A stretch of DNA of 64,000 nt from Psychromonas sp. SA13A (GCF_011378715.1 NZ_WTKU01000008.1:41359-105358), one strand, 5' to 3'; positions 30,123 through 41,024 are shown, counted from the first letter of the stretch. A program made the numbers and translations. Notes: generated from the letters alone by a model not told the origin.

Positions 30123-31463
30123 ATGATTACTATAAAAAAAGGACTGGACCTCCCTATATCAGGAGCGCCAGAGCAAGTCATTCAAAATGGCCCTGCCATT
30201 TCTGAAGTTGCTATACTGGGTGAAGAATACGTTGGTATGCGTCCGTCAATGGCTGTTAAAGTCGGCGACAGCGTAAAAAAAGGGCAAGTTTTATTTTCTG
30301 ACAAGAAAAATGAAGGTGTACTTTTTACCGCTCCAGCGTCTGGTGTAGTGAAAGAAATAAACCGTGGTGCTAAACGTGTACTGCAATCTGTTGTTATCTC
30401 TATACAAGGCAATGAGTGTGTGCAATTTGCTAAGTATGAAAGTAAACAATTAGCAAATCTTGAACGCAGTAAAATAGTTGCAAACTTAGTTGAATCCGGC
30501 GCGTGGACTGCATTACGTACTCGCCCATTCAGCAAAGTACCTGCTATTGATGCTCAACCCGCTTCTATTTTTGTGACGGCAATGGATACTAATCCATTAG
30601 CAGCAGATGCAACGATTATCATTAATGAAAATCAACAAGCCTTTACCGATGGACTAGCGATTTTATCGCATTTAACATCGGGTAAAGTGTATGTTTGTAA
30701 AGGTGAAGCTGCATTGCCTAAAAGCGCAGTGGCAACCGTGGAAGAAAAAATCTTCACCGGTGTTCATCCTGCTGGTTTAGCCGGTACACATATTCACTTT
30801 ATTGATCCTGTTTCCGCTACTAAACAAGTTTGGTCAATTAACTACCAAGATGTAATTGCATTTGGCCAGTTATTTACTACCGGTGAATTATACAGTGAAA
30901 AAGTGATTTCTGTCGCTGGCCCTGCTGTTACAAAGCCTCGTTTAGTACGTACATTGCTCGGCGCATCGGTATCTGAACTAACTGCTGGCGAGTTAATCAC
31001 AGGTCAAGTTCGTGTGATTTCTGGATCAGTGTTATGTGGTGTTACAGCAGCGGGCCCACATGGCTACTTAGGTCGCTACCATAACCAAATATCAGCATTG
31101 ATTGAAGGTTATGAGAAAGAGCTATTTGGCTGGGGTGTTCCTGGTTTTAATAAACACTCTGTATCTAGTGCATTCTTATCAGCATTAAATAGTGCGAAGA
31201 AATTTGCATTTACTACCACTACTGGCGGTAGTAAGCGTGCGATGGTACCAATCGGTCAATATGAACGTGTGATGCCATTAGATATTTTACCAACAGTATT
31301 ATTACGTGACTTGATCGTTGGTGATACAGATGGCGCACAAACATTAGGCTGCCTAGAATTAGATGAAGAAGATTTAGCACTATGTACTTATGCTTGCCCT
31401 GGCAAATATGAATACGGTTCAATCTTGCGCTCATGTCTAAGTAAAATTGAGAAGGAAGGCTAA
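30123..31463 (+). CDS. nqrA: Na+-NQR subunit A
   Basis: The peripheral subunit of the sodium-translocating NADH:ubiquinone oxidoreductase, homologous to RnfC. 446 aa starting [14 protein letters not shown], as in V. cholerae. A GTG four codons upstream (30111) keeps the frame open, but ATG at 30123 has agaga in front and matches the family start. The conserved [11 protein letters not shown] and C-terminal [19 protein letters not shown] are present. First gene of nqrABCDEF-apbE-nqrM; a possible weak promoter is TTGTTA/TAATGT at 30042-30070. Confidence 0.98.
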   Translation: MITIKKGLDLPISGAPEQVIQNGPAISEVAILGEEYVGMRPSMAVKVGDSVKKGQVLFSDKKNEGVLFTAPASGVVKEINRGAKRVLQSVVISIQGNECVQFAKYESKQLANLERSKIVANLVESGAWTALRTRPFSKVPAIDAQPASIFVTAMDTNPLAADATIIINENQQAFTDGLAILSHLTSGKVYVCKGEAALPKSAVATVEEKIFTGVHPAGLAGTHIHFIDPVSATKQVWSINYQDVIAFGQLFTTGELYSEKVISVAGPAVTKPRLVRTLLGASVSELTAGELITGQVRVISGSVLCGVTAAGPHGYLGRYHNQISALIEGYEKELFGWGVPGFNKHSVSSAFLSALNSAKKFAFTTTTGGSKRAMVPIGQYERVMPLDILPTVLLRDLIVGDTDGAQTLGCLELDEEDLALCTYACPGKYEYGSILRSCLSKIEKEG

Positions 31464-31465
31464 TA

Positions 31466-32671
31466 ATGAGTCTTAAGAACTTAATTGAAAAAATGGAACC
31501 GCATTTCGAAGCAGGGGGCCGTTATGAAAAATGGTACGCACTGTATGAAGCCGCTGCGACATTTTTTTATACACCTGGTTATGTGACCAAAGGTATTACT
31601 CACGTTCGCGATAGTATTGACCTTAAACGCATGATGATTTTTGTTTGGTTAGCAACGTTCCCAGCAATGTTTTACGGTATGTACAACACTGGTGTACAAG
31701 CTAATGAAGCAATCGTTGCAGGTTACTCTGCTTTGGAAGATTGGCGTGTTGCATTATTAGATATGCTAGGAGTCACACTTGGCTCTGGTGCTGGTTTATT
31801 TGATAACTTCCTGTTTGGTGCCGCTTATTTCTTACCTATTTATGCTGTTACTTTTATAGTTGGTGGCTTCTGGGAAGTGTTATTTGCGAGTGTGCGTAAG
31901 CATGAAGTAAATGAAGGTTTCTTTGTTTCTTCTGTATTATTTGCATTGATCGTACCGGCAACCATTCCTCTATGGCAAGTTGCTTTAGGTATTACCTTTG
32001 GTGTTGTTGTTGCTAAAGAGATCTTTGGTGGTACTGGCCGTAACTTCTTAAACCCAGCTCTTGCGGGCCGTGCATTCTTATTCTTTGCTTACCCAACGGA
32101 TATTTCAGGCGATGCGGTTTGGACTGCTGTTGATGGTTTCTCGGGCGCAACATCATTAAGTGTGATGTCTCAAGGCGGCTTAGAAGCTGTTCAATCTAAC
32201 CTGTCTTGGATGGATGCTTTCCTTGGTAATATGCAAGGTAGTATTGGTGAAGTTTCTACACTGGCTATTCTGATCGGTGGTGCCTTTATTGTGATCACGC
32301 GTATAGCTTCATGGCGTATTATTTCAGGCGTTATGATAGGTATGATTGCGACTTCATTATTATTTAATGTGATTGGCAGTGATACAAACCATATGTTCCA
32401 ATTACCTTGGTACTGGCATTTAGTCATGGGTGGTTTTGCCTTTGGTATGATCTTTATGGCAACCGATCCAGTATCAGCATCATTTACTAACAAAGGTAAA
32501 TGGTACTACGGTATTCTAATTGGTTTGATGGTGGTATTAATTCGTGTTGTAAATCCAGCCTTCCCAGAAGGTATGATGTTAGCTATTTTATTCGCTAACT
32601 TATTTGCACCGTTATTCGATTACTTTGTGGTGCAAGGCAATATCAAACGGAGGCTCGCACGTAATGTCTAA
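31466..32671 (+). CDS. nqrB: Na+-NQR subunit B (covalent FMN, riboflavin)
   Basis: An integral membrane subunit of 401 aa with about ten helices, forming much of the sodium path. The FMN attachment motif [10 protein letters not shown] puts the flavin on T229. [17 protein letters not shown] and [15 protein letters not shown] are family hallmarks shared with RnfD. It starts two bases after nqrA and overlaps nqrC by eight. Confidence 0.98.
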   Translation: MSLKNLIEKMEPHFEAGGRYEKWYALYEAAATFFYTPGYVTKGITHVRDSIDLKRMMIFVWLATFPAMFYGMYNTGVQANEAIVAGYSALEDWRVALLDMLGVTLGSGAGLFDNFLFGAAYFLPIYAVTFIVGGFWEVLFASVRKHEVNEGFFVSSVLFALIVPATIPLWQVALGITFGVVVAKEIFGGTGRNFLNPALAGRAFLFFAYPTDISGDAVWTAVDGFSGATSLSVMSQGGLEAVQSNLSWMDAFLGNMQGSIGEVSTLAILIGGAFIVITRIASWRIISGVMIGMIATSLLFNVIGSDTNHMFQLPWYWHLVMGGFAFGMIFMATDPVSASFTNKGKWYYGILIGLMVVLIRVVNPAFPEGMMLAILFANLFAPLFDYFVVQGNIKRRLARNV

Positions 32672-33452
32672 TCAACAAGAAACATTTGGCAGAACGATTA
32701 TTGTAGTACTGGCAGTTTGTCTAGTCTGTTCAATTATTGTTGCTGGTGCTGCAGTTGGCTTACGTCCAATGCAAATCGCTAATAAAGAGATCGATAAGCA
32801 AAATAATATTCTGGCTGTTGCTGGTTTAACGACCAATAAATCAACTAAAGAAGTTTTTGCATCAAATATTGAAACTAAATTAGTTGATATAGCGACGGGT
32901 GAATTTGTAACTGATCTGAGTAAAGAAGAAGTTGCTAAATATGACCAACGTAAAGCATCAAAAGATCCAGAGAAGAGTGTTAAATTAACTGCGGATCAAA
33001 ATGTCGCTAAAATAAACCGTCGTGCTAATTTAGCGACTGTATATTTAGTGTCTGATGATAACGGTCAATTGCAACGTATTATCCTACCTGTACACGGCGC
33101 TGGTTTATGGTCGACTATGTATGCTTTTGTTGCTGTGCAACCAGATGGTAATACGATTGATGCTATCACTTACTATGAACAGGGCGAAACGCCTGGACTA
33201 GGTGGTGAAGTTGAAAACCCTCGCTGGCGTGGACTGTTTGTTGGTAAAGAATTATTCGATGCTGACGGCAATCCTGCTATTAAAATTGTTAAAGGACAAG
33301 CTGCTGCTGGTTCTAAACATGAAATTGATGGTTTATCTGGGGCGACACTAACCAGTGTTGGCGTAGAGCATACCTTTACTTTCTGGTTAGGTGAGCAAGG
33401 GTTTGGTCCATTTCTTAGCAAAGTTCGTAAAGGAGCGCTAAACAATGGCTAA
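32664..33452 (+). CDS. nqrC: Na+-NQR subunit C (covalent FMN)
   Basis: A 262-aa subunit with one N-terminal membrane helix (about 10-32) and a periplasmic FMN domain. [10 protein letters not shown] places FMN on T228; ETPGLGGEV is the second signature. The open frame begins 20 codons earlier inside nqrB, but the ATG at 32664 has a full GGAGG ten bases before it and the expected start MSNQQETFG. It overlaps both nqrB and nqrD by eight bases, suggesting translational coupling. Confidence 0.98.
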   Translation: MSNQQETFGRTIIVVLAVCLVCSIIVAGAAVGLRPMQIANKEIDKQNNILAVAGLTTNKSTKEVFASNIETKLVDIATGEFVTDLSKEEVAKYDQRKASKDPEKSVKLTADQNVAKINRRANLATVYLVSDDNGQLQRIILPVHGAGLWSTMYAFVAVQPDGNTIDAITYYEQGETPGLGGEVENPRWRGLFVGKELFDADGNPAIKIVKGQAAAGSKHEIDGLSGATLTSVGVEHTFTFWLGEQGFGPFLSKVRKGALNNG

Positions 33453-34077
33453 ATCAAGTGAATTAAAAGAAGTATTAACTTCTCCGGTAGTAAGCAATAA
33501 CCCAATTGCGCTGCAAGTATTAGGTGTTTGTTCTGCATTAGCAGTAACCGCCACCTTACAAAACGCAGTAGTAATGACCTTAGCGGTATTGTTTGTAACG
33601 GCTTTCTCTAACTTATTTATTTCGTCAATACGTAACTATATTCCTAACAGTGTACGTATTATCGTACAGATGGCGATTATTGCTTCGTTAGTAATAGTAG
33701 TAGACCAAGCGCTAAAAGCATTTGCTTTTGGTATCTCTAAACAGTTATCTGTTTATGTTGGTCTGATCATTACAAACTGTATTGTAATGGGACGTGCTGA
33801 AGCATTTGCAATGAAAAACAAACCTTTCCCAAGTTTTATGGATGGTGTGGGTAATGGTTTAGGTTACGGCTTAATCCTTGTTTTAGTTGGTGCTGTTCGT
33901 GAACTATTTGGTTCAGGTGCTCTGTTCGGTATTGAAATATTACCGTTAATTTCAAATGGCGGCTGGTATCAAAGTAATGGTTTATTACTTCTACCTCCTA
34001 GTGCCTTCTTTATCATAGGTGGCATTATCTGGGCAATTCGAGTAATTAAACCAGAACAAGTTGAGCCAAAGGAGTAA
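33445..34077 (+). CDS. nqrD: Na+-NQR subunit D
   Basis: An integral membrane subunit of 210 aa with six helices. The [17 protein letters not shown] and [16 protein letters not shown] segments carry one half of the intramembrane [2Fe-2S] ligand set shared between NqrD and NqrE. Homologous to RnfE. AAAGGAG precedes the start; five bases separate it from nqrE. Confidence 0.98.
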   Translation: MAKSSELKEVLTSPVVSNNPIALQVLGVCSALAVTATLQNAVVMTLAVLFVTAFSNLFISSIRNYIPNSVRIIVQMAIIASLVIVVDQALKAFAFGISKQLSVYVGLIITNCIVMGRAEAFAMKNKPFPSFMDGVGNGLGYGLILVLVGAVRELFGSGALFGIEILPLISNGGWYQSNGLLLLPPSAFFIIGGIIWAIRVIKPEQVEPKE

Positions 34078-34082
34078 TTTGA

Positions 34083-34691
34083 ATGGAACATTATCTTAGT
34101 TTATTTGTGCGTTCTATTTTCATTGAAAATATGGCACTCGCTTTCTTCTTAGGCATGTGTACTTTCCTTGCTGTTTCTAAGAAAGTTAAAACATCAATGG
34201 GTCTAGGCGTAGCAGTAATTGTAGTATTAGGTATTTCTGTACCTGCTAACCAAATTATCTACTTTAACCTATTAGCACCTGGTGCACTTGATTGGGCGGG
34301 TTTCCCTGATGCGGATTTAAGCTTTTTAGGCTTTATTACGTTTATCGGTGTGATTGCTGCTTTAGTACAAATTTTGGAAATGGTATTGGATAAATACTTC
34401 CCAGCTTTGTATCAAGCATTAGGTATATTCTTACCACTTATTACTGTTAACTGCGCCATCTTCGGTGGTGTATCATTTATGGTTCAACGTGAGTATAACT
34501 TACTAGAATCAGCAGTTTATGGCATTGGTAGTGGTGTAGGTTGGACGCTTGCGATTGTTGCTCTAGCGGGCATCCGTGAAAAAATGAAATACTCTGACGT
34601 ACCCGATGGTTTACGTGGTTTAGGTATTACATTTGTAACGGCTGGATTAATGGCATTAGGTTTCATGTCATTCTCTGGTATCCAGCTGTAA
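34083..34691 (+). CDS. nqrE: Na+-NQR subunit E
   Basis: A 202-aa membrane subunit homologous to Rnf[21 protein letters not shown] and [12 protein letters not shown] contain the cysteines that, with NqrD, hold the membrane [2Fe-2S] cluster. A good ribosome site (aaggag) lies inside the nqrD end. A 66-bp gap follows before nqrF. Confidence 0.98.
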   Translation: MEHYLSLFVRSIFIENMALAFFLGMCTFLAVSKKVKTSMGLGVAVIVVLGISVPANQIIYFNLLAPGALDWAGFPDADLSFLGFITFIGVIAALVQILEMVLDKYFPALYQALGIFLPLITVNCAIFGGVSFMVQREYNLLESAVYGIGSGVGWTLAIVALAGIREKMKYSDVPDGLRGLGITFVTAGLMALGFMSFSGIQL

Positions 34692-34757
34692 TCGTTGCTG
34701 TTTTAGCTTAGATGAATTCGAGGGAATTTATTCCCTCTCAAAACAAGGAAAAAGTCG

Positions 34758-35981
34758 ATGGAAATCTTTCTCGGCGTTGCCATGTTTACAATTATCGTTT
34801 TAGCATTGGTCGTTATTATTTTATCGGCAAAGGCAAAACTTGTAAGCACAGGTGATATTACAATTTCTATTAATGATGATGCGGACAAAAGCATCCATAC
34901 CCAAGCAGGCGGTAAGTTATTAGGTGCATTAGCAAATGCTGGTGTATTTGTTTCTTCTGCATGTGGTGGTGGTGGTACTTGTGGCCAGTGTCGCGTGAAA
35001 ATTAAATCAGGTGGTGGTGATATTCTACCCACTGAGCTTGATCACATCACTAAACGTGAAGCAAAAGATGGCGAACGTTTATCATGTCAGGTAAATGTTA
35101 AAGAAGACATGAGCATTGAACTACCAGAAGAAATCTTTGGTGTTAAGAAATGGGAATGTACGGTTATCTCTAATGGTAACGAAGCAACATTTATCAAAGA
35201 GCTTAAATTACAAATTCCTGATGGTGAATCTGTACCGTTTAAAGCCGGTGGTTATATTCAAATTGAAGCGCCTGCACACCATATCAAGTATAAAGATTTT
35301 GATATTGAAGAACAGTACCGTGGTGACTGGGAACACTTTAAATTCTTTGATTTAGAGTCAAAAGTTGACGAAGAAACGATTCGTGCTTACTCAATGGCTA
35401 ACTACCCTGGCGAAGAAGGCATTATCATGTTGAACGTGCGTATCGCTACGCCTCCGCCACGTGATCTGTCATTACCTTGTGGTAAAATGTCATCATTCAT
35501 CTTCAGCTTAAAAGCCGGTGATAAAGTAACTATTTCTGGTCCATTTGGTGAGTTCTTTGCCAAAGAAACTGAAAATGAAATGGTATTTATCGGTGGTGGT
35601 GCTGGTATGGCGCCAATGCGTTCACATATTTTCGACCAATTCCGTCGCTTAAAAACAACGCGTAAAGCAAGTTTTTGGTACGGCGCGCGTTCTAAGCGTG
35701 AAATGTTCTACGTTGAAGATTTTGATGCGATTGCAGCTGAAAATGAAAACTTCGAATGGCATGTCGCATTAAGTGACCCACAACCTGAAGATAACTGGGA
35801 TGGTTACACTGGTTTCATTCATAATGTATTGTTTGAAAACTACCTTAAAGACCATGAAGCTCCAGAAGATTGTGAGTTCTACATGTGTGGTCCACCAGTT
35901 ATGAATGCTGCGGTTATTGCTATGCTTAAAGATTTAGGCGTAGAAGACGAAAACATCTTACTTGATGACTTCGGCGGTTAA
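34758..35981 (+). CDS. nqrF: Na+-NQR subunit F (NADH entry)
   Basis: The electron-input subunit, 407 aa: an N-terminal membrane anchor (about 3-25), a ferredoxin domain with [2Fe-2S] ligands C69, C75, C78 and C110, an FAD domain ([11 protein letters not shown]), and an NADH domain ([15 protein letters not shown]) ending in [12 protein letters not shown]. It oxidises NADH and passes electrons through FAD and the cluster to the membrane subunits. AAGGA lies upstream of the ATG; apbE follows after five bases. Confidence 0.98.
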   Translation: MEIFLGVAMFTIIVLALVVIILSAKAKLVSTGDITISINDDADKSIHTQAGGKLLGALANAGVFVSSACGGGGTCGQCRVKIKSGGGDILPTELDHITKREAKDGERLSCQVNVKEDMSIELPEEIFGVKKWECTVISNGNEATFIKELKLQIPDGESVPFKAGGYIQIEAPAHHIKYKDFDIEEQYRGDWEHFKFFDLESKVDEETIRAYSMANYPGEEGIIMLNVRIATPPPRDLSLPCGKMSSFIFSLKAGDKVTISGPFGEFFAKETENEMVFIGGGAGMAPMRSHIFDQFRRLKTTRKASFWYGARSKREMFYVEDFDAIAAENENFEWHVALSDPQPEDNWDGYTGFIHNVLFENYLKDHEAPEDCEFYMCGPPVMNAAVIAMLKDLGVEDENILLDDFGG

Positions 35982-35986
35982 CCCTG

Positions 35987-37015
35987 ATGATTAACTCATC
36001 AATTAAATGGCTAGCCTTAATAGGGCTGGCCTTTTTTATATCTTCGTGCTCAAAACCTGAAGCGCAATTATTGCATATTCAGGGACAAACCATGGGCACC
36101 TATTATCAAGTTTCTTATGCGCTTTCTAGCGAACAGTCTAAAGATAAGCAACTTTTAACTAATCACTTACAGACATTAATTGATCAACAATTAGAGTTGG
36201 TAAATGATCAAATGTCTACCTATCGTCCACAATCTGAGTTGTCATTATTTAACCAAAGTAAACATGCTTATGAGGTTTCTGATGCGACGATTAAGGTCGT
36301 TAAACGTGCTCTTAAGGTTTATCAGCAAAGTGGCGGTGCGTTTGATGTTACGGTTGGTCCATTGGTCAATTTGTGGGGCTTTGGTCCAGATAAAAAACCA
36401 AATAAAGTACCTAGTGCTGAATTAATTGAACAAACTAAACAAAAAATAGGTAGCCAATATCTTTCTATCGAAGGTAACCAATTAGTAAAAGCTAAGCCGG
36501 ATCTCTATGTTGATCTGTCTTCCATTGCTAAAGGCTACGGTGTTGATGTAATTGCTGAGTTTTTAACTAAACAGGGTATCACAAACTATTTAGTAGACAT
36601 TGGCGGTGAATTGCGAGCAAGCGGTACTAAGCTTAATAAAGCGCCATGGACATTAGCAGTAGAGCGTCCTGAATTCGGTCAAAATGTGCAGCGCCTATTG
36701 CATATCGGCGATAATGCAATTGCCACCTCTGGTGACTATCGTAATTATTTTGAGTTTGATGGTATTCGTTATTCTCATACTATTGATCCAACTACTGGTC
36801 GTCCGATTAATCACAAGTTAGTGTCTGTGACAGTGATTGATAAGAGTAGTATGGTCGCCGATGCATTAGCGACGGCTATTACTGTATTAGGACCTGAAAA
36901 TGGGTTAAAATTTGCAAATAAGCTTCATCAACCCGTTTTTTTACTAACTAAACAAGGCGATGGATTTGTTGAATCTTATACGCCTGAATTTGAACCCTTT
37001 TTTGTAAAGGAATAA
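35987..37015 (+). CDS. apbE: FMN transferase ApbE
   Basis: A periplasmic lipoprotein that moves FMN from FAD onto threonines of flavoproteins. 342 aa; lipobox FISSC with the acylated Cys at C21, then GQTMGTYYQVSY and the core VDLSSIAKGYGVD and SGDYRNYFEFDG, and the metal-site VADALATAITVLG. Its targets in this window should be NqrB, NqrC, RnfD and RnfG, all with the S/T-x-A-T motif. It is co-transcribed with nqr (five-base gap). Confidence 0.97.
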   Translation: MINSSIKWLALIGLAFFISSCSKPEAQLLHIQGQTMGTYYQVSYALSSEQSKDKQLLTNHLQTLIDQQLELVNDQMSTYRPQSELSLFNQSKHAYEVSDATIKVVKRALKVYQQSGGAFDVTVGPLVNLWGFGPDKKPNKVPSAELIEQTKQKIGSQYLSIEGNQLVKAKPDLYVDLSSIAKGYGVDVIAEFLTKQGITNYLVDIGGELRASGTKLNKAPWTLAVERPEFGQNVQRLLHIGDNAIATSGDYRNYFEFDGIRYSHTIDPTTGRPINHKLVSVTVIDKSSMVADALATAITVLGPENGLKFANKLHQPVFLLTKQGDGFVESYTPEFEPFFVKE

Positions 37016-37017
37016 AC

Positions 37018-37242
37018 ATGATCTATTTTATTGCCACGTTTGTTGTTTTTTTATTGGTTATTGTTGCGATGGCAATTGGTTATATAGTTAACCAAAAAAC
37101 AATTGGTGGGAGCTGTGGTGGTTTAGCCTCTGTTGGTATCGATAAAGAATGTGATTGTCCTGAACCTTGTGATAATCGTAAAAAGAAAGAAGCAGAAGAA
37201 GCCCGTACGTTAAAGCTACAAGCTGAAACTCGTATTCTATAA
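37018..37242 (+). CDS. nqrM: Na+-NQR maturation protein NqrM
   Basis: A 74-aa membrane protein: one N-terminal helix (about 2-22) and a short tail with C33, C45, C47 and C51. In Vibrio, NqrM is needed for assembly of active Na+-NQR, probably by supplying iron to the NqrD/E cluster. It starts two bases after apbE, closing the operon. I see no strong terminator in the 80 bases that follow. Confidence 0.93.
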   Translation: MIYFIATFVVFLLVIVAMAIGYIVNQKTIGGSCGGLASVGIDKECDCPEPCDNRKKKEAEEARTLKLQAETRIL

Positions 37243-37322
37243 TCTTCTTTTACATTTACTTCAAAAGGTAGTATTTCTATGCTTGTGCGCCATTAAATGG
37301 CGGTATTAAGTAATAGATAATG

Positions 37323-37772
37323 TTACCTTTTTGCTTTTTGTAACCACCTATCTAGTGAGTTCGCAAAGTTTTGTTTATCTTTGTCTGAAAATTTATTAGG
37401 CCCTCCACTGATTTGACCAACACTACGTAGTTCTTCTGCCAGATTCCGCATTGCGAGTCGTTGTCTGACATTATCAGCTGTGTATAGCTCTCCGCGTGGG
37501 TTTAATGCAATGATGCCTTTTTCAACTAATTCAGCGGCTAATGGAATATCTTGAGTGATCACTAGATCTTTTAAGGCGACATGCTGACTAATGTAGTTAT
37601 CCGCAACGTCAAAACCCTGTGATACTTGAACTGTTTTTACTAAAGCGGTCCTTTTTACAGGAAGGGGGGAGTTTGCAACAAAGATAAGCTCGGTCTGTGT
37701 TCTTATGCTTGCTCTTAATACCATTTCTCTTACAGATACTGGACAAGCATCTGCATCAATCCAAATTGTCAT
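37323..37772 (-). CDS. yaiI: YaiI/YqxD family (DUF188) protein
   Basis: A 149-aa protein with MTIWIDADACPVSVREMV at the start and VITQDIPLAAELVEKG in the middle, a PIN-like nuclease fold by family, with the acidic D4/D6-type residues conserved. Its biochemical role is not established. I use the ATG at 37772 because AAGGAA lies before it and E. coli YaiI starts the same way. It converges with the nqr operon. Confidence 0.92.
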   Translation of the reverse strand: MTIWIDADACPVSVREMVLRASIRTQTELIFVANSPLPVKRTALVKTVQVSQGFDVADNYISQHVALKDLVITQDIPLAAELVEKGIIALNPRGELYTADNVRQRLAMRNLAEELRSVGQISGGPNKFSDKDKQNFANSLDRWLQKAKR

Positions 37773-38353
37773 AGTTATTCCTTGATCTTTAAAGGTTAAA
37801 TATAACAAAAAAACTATTATTAATTAATCATTATATTTCACTCATTATTTAACGATTAAATTATAATTTATTTAAATATTAATTAGTTAGCTTGGTTTTG
37901 TTGTGGTGCTGGTTGGCAATATAAAGTTCATTATTTTTAGAGTATTCAATTTTCTTTTTTGATTATTACCGGTGTTATCGAAAGGTTCATGATGGTGATA
38001 GCTTTGATAATGAAGTTTTTGATAATGTCGGTAATAATGTTATTAAGTGTATTGTTAAAAGTATTGTTGATGATATTGAAGAAAGCTTTACCTCCTAGAT
38101 TCGCATAGTAAGCGGGGTTTATTTAAAAATTAGTTTAAGGGGGAATATGCTCAATCATTTAAACTAGTTAAATGATTAAAAAGAGAAGTGAGAGCTTACT
38201 TTTACAAATGAAGGTATTACTTGTTTCTTACTTTTCTACTAAATAATATTAATTCACATTCTTTTTTGTATTTTAGTGTGTTGATAAATATGCGTTTTTA
38301 TTTATTGTTACGAATTTATTTAATGTTTTTTTTATATTTTAATTAAATAGCTA
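37773..38353. other. Long gene-free interval upstream of cspA
   Basis: About 580 very AT-rich bases. The only possible gene is a 39-codon frame (37989-38108) for a hydrophobic peptide ending KKALPPRFA, with AAAGG just before its two ATGs; the sequence is low in complexity, so I list it as a finding, not a gene. No terminator or RNA element recognised. Confidence 0.4.
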
Positions 38354-38381
38354 TTGACACCTTTTTAAACCTATATATAAT
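38354..38381 (+). promoter_or_regulatory. Strong sigma-70 promoter of cspA
   Basis: Consensus TTGACA (38354-38359) and TATAAT (38376-38381) with a 16-bp spacer. Transcription should begin near 38388, leaving a 5' leader of about 143 nt. Confidence 0.88.
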
Positions 38382-38387
38382 CTTTTT

Positions 38388-38531
38388 TAGCTTGAAAGTT
38401 CGTTTTATATTTATGTACTTTGTTCCGTATTAATGTACCGAATCCTATACATCATAAGTAATAGCAACACTTCTAGCCAACTGCCTTGATTTTTTTAAGG
38501 TTAAATTACTCAAATATATTAGGATATACAC
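38388..38531 (+). promoter_or_regulatory. Long cspA-type 5' leader
   Basis: A leader of about 143 nt, the size of known cspA leaders that refold on cooling to expose the ribosome site. It includes a gtac...gtac inverted pair (about 38415-38435) and ends with taggat before the ATG. I could not match the E. coli cold box with confidence. Thermosensing is inferred from family and length. Confidence 0.55.
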
Positions 38532-38738
38532 ATGTCTACTACTACTGGTACAGTTAAATGGTTCAACGAATCTAAAGGTTTTGGTTTCATCGAGCAAGAA
38601 AACGGTCCTGACGTTTTCGCACATTTCTCTGCTATCGCAAGCACTGGTTTTAAAACTCTTGCTGAAGGCCAAAAAGTACAGTTCACTGTTACTCAAGGTC
38701 AAAAAGGTCCTCAAGCAGAAAACATCGTAGCTCTTTAA
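38532..38738 (+). CDS. cspA: CspA-family cold-shock protein
   Basis: A 68-aa single cold-shock domain, an RNA chaperone that melts secondary structure at low temperature. RNP1 is KGFGFIE and RNP2 is DVFAHFS. The strong promoter, long leader and terminator make a complete monocistronic unit like E. coli cspA. Several paralogues usually exist in a genome, so the symbol denotes type. Confidence 0.93.
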   Translation: MSTTTGTVKWFNESKGFGFIEQENGPDVFAHFSAIASTGFKTLAEGQKVQFTVTQGQKGPQAENIVAL

Positions 38739-38775
38739 TATTGCTTCGATGAGCGTTTACCGCTCATTCTGATTG

Positions 38776-38808
38776 AAAAAAAGGTAGGTTACTGACTTGC
38801 CTTTTTTT
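38776..38808 (+). terminator. Terminator after cspA
   Basis: Seven A, a stem aggta / tgcct with an 11-nt loop, then seven T. The A/T runs extend the stem. A smaller hairpin (gagcg / cgctc) lies just ahead. Confidence 0.8.
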
Positions 38809-39314
38809 ATACCTGAAAGAAAATATCCTATACAATCAACCTAATTATTCTTCCTATCTAGCTAATTAACCTTGCTACTTTCTTATTGTTAAACCTCTTT
38901 ATTATTATTCTTTCAATTCCATTTTTAGTCGTGGCTAGTTAAAATATTTCGTATATTGTGACTATTTTCATCAATAAATTTTATCAAAAAAACTGCTTCT
39001 ATGGCTGTTATCAATCAACACACATTATTCAACCGCTACTCGAGCTATTACGTTAAAATTATAAAATAAGACCCTTCGTGCGATTAAAGACGGTAATTCT
39101 TATCATTGCTGTTTTAAGCTCTTATAAATAGCCATAAGTTCGTTCTAGTTCGTCAGCTATTGATCTTTATATTTAGGCTTTGTTCACTGCCATCTACTTA
39201 TTTCTACATCTTGAATGGTAATTAGCTTAGACGACGATCACATACGACAAGAGGTTTCAATGGTTACAATAGGCTACTAAGCTATTTCTGCTTAGAAGCC
39301 TTAAACTATAGCTA
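38809..39314. other. Gene-free interval cspA to sensor kinase
   Basis: About 500 bases without a supportable ORF. The one structure is a hairpin at 39272-39300 (ctaagc / gcttag extended by ggct / agcc) close to the kinase stop. It may act as a transcript end on the minus strand, though it lacks a T tract. Confidence 0.45.
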
Positions 39315-40910
39315 TTAATGACGTATTAATTTTCGTTTTTCAAAGGGTAATATGACGGTGAATATAGAACCTTTACCTATTTCACTACTAACTTTAATCT
39401 CTCCATTATGTTGGTGAATAATTGAATAGCTAATTGATAGCCCTAGGCCAGTTCCTTTCCCTAGCGCTTTTGTTGTATAGAATGGAGTAAATATATCGTT
39501 GATTTTATTAGGATCAATACCAGATCCTGAGTCTGATACTTGAATGTATAAGTTGTTCTCTTGTACATGGGATTTGAAGAAAACAACTTTATTTTGTGAT
39601 GTTTCAACGGAGTCTTTTGCATTTATTAATAAATTAATAAGTACCTGTTCAATTTGTGTTTTGTTGCAAAATAAAGCAGGTAGAGAAGGGGGAATAACTT
39701 GCCTTAATTCAACATTGTCCTGATTGTATTGATTAATAACTATACCAATAACATTACTGAAAATAGTGTTTGGTATTTCATTCTGGTAATTATCTAATTC
39801 ACTATCTCGTCCAAAACTACCTACTTGTTTAACTATTTTTTCTATTCGATCACTTTGTTCTACGATCGCTTTACAGCTTTTTTCAACTAAATGGTAATTC
39901 CCATTATGTAAATTATCTAGACACATATCGGTGTGTATACAGATAACCTGTAAAGGTTGATTTATTTCATGTGCAATACCTGCAGCTATCTCGCCTAATG
40001 AGGCTAACTTGTTAGACTGAATAAGCTTGGCTTGGCTATTTTTCCATTCATCATTAATGCGCTTATATTGTTCTTTGTCCTTAATATGTTTTTTATTCAT
40101 GCTGTAATATAAGGTTAATAACTTGACCGTAATTGCAGCTAACAATGAAATAAGTAATGAAAAAATAAGGAATAAATCACCATTTGGAGCTGAGATATGC
40201 GACCAAATCATAAGTTGCCATTGATGCCCATACAAAGTGATTGTTAGTTGATTGGTAATATCATTAATGTGCGTTTTTTCAGGCAAAGAACTAAATAATG
40301 TAATGCCATTTTCTGATAAGGCAAAAGGCTTGGTTATCTGATAGGTATCTATTTTATGCCTCATTAACATATCTATATTTAATGATACTTCGATATAACC
40401 AACCAGCGCCTGTTCTATGATAAGGGGAAATTGTAAATTAAGTTCTAATTTATTATCTTCGGAATAGCTTGAGCGGCTAGTATAAACAAATGTTGAAATA
40501 ACCTTTTCTTTTTCCATAGGGAGATGGCTACGAGCACGTAATTGCTGCTTTCTAAGCATAGGATCTGAGTGCTCAATCAGGTCTCCGGGTGGTAACGAAA
40601 ATTGATTTTGTTCAACCAGTGGGAATAATTGTATTTTTTTAATCGTGCGGTTGATTCGTTTTAATGCATTCGTATCACTTTGCCAGTGTTGATTAAGGTC
40701 TTCAAGAGTCAACCACCGGTTGGTGACTAATTGAATTATTTCAGCATTATTTTCAATTGCCCCTCGAATATTAAAACTAATACTTTTACCTTCCACTTCA
40801 ATATTGTTTTGTTGTACTTTGATTTCTTCTTTAATAAGTTGTGCAGAAATAAAGTATGAAATACTTAATCCAATTAAAAAAACAAAAATACAGTAAATAT
40901 TTGACTTCAA
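39315..40910 (-). CDS. Orphan membrane sensor histidine kinase
   Basis: A 531-aa kinase: membrane helix 6-24, a periplasmic sensor domain of about 220 residues, membrane helix 246-268, a linker coil, then a HisKA domain with H314 (GIAHEINQPLQ) and an HATPase with N430 (LLINAKDSV), DSGSGID (460-466), FTPFYTTK and GKGTGLGLS. The HEINQPL form and FYTTK box are those of the DctB/NtrB-like family, which usually pairs with sigma-54 activators. No response regulator is next to it, so the partner and signal are unknown. It is divergent from a PLP-enzyme gene. Confidence 0.92.
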   Translation of the reverse strand: MKSNIYCIFVFLIGLSISYFISAQLIKEEIKVQQNNIEVEGKSISFNIRGAIENNAEIIQLVTNRWLTLEDLNQHWQSDTNALKRINRTIKKIQLFPLVEQNQFSLPPGDLIEHSDPMLRKQQLRARSHLPMEKEKVISTFVYTSRSSYSEDNKLELNLQFPLIIEQALVGYIEVSLNIDMLMRHKIDTYQITKPFALSENGITLFSSLPEKTHINDITNQLTITLYGHQWQLMIWSHISAPNGDLFLIFSLLISLLAAITVKLLTLYYSMNKKHIKDKEQYKRINDEWKNSQAKLIQSNKLASLGEIAAGIAHEINQPLQVICIHTDMCLDNLHNGNYHLVEKSCKAIVEQSDRIEKIVKQVGSFGRDSELDNYQNEIPNTIFSNVIGIVINQYNQDNVELRQVIPPSLPALFCNKTQIEQVLINLLINAKDSVETSQNKVVFFKSHVQENNLYIQVSDSGSGIDPNKINDIFTPFYTTKALGKGTGLGLSISYSIIHQHNGEIKVSSEIGKGSIFTVILPFEKRKLIRH

Positions 40911-41024
40911 TTTATTTCCTTAAACCATCTAATGCTAAATCACTCTAGATTAGGCATAATACGTTAAATTTATAGATTTTGAGATCAAAGCGATCATTAT
41001 TGAGATTAAAGGCAAGGAATTTAA

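Noticed and set aside
37918-38099. A 50-codon frame rich in Asp/Asn/Val overlapping the hydrophobic peptide frame
   Set aside because: It has no start codon and the composition reflects the local gataatg-type low-complexity sequence.
39001-39240. Possible insertion-sequence remnant in the cspA to kinase gap
   Set aside because: No terminal inverted repeats, target duplication or transposase fragment could be found.
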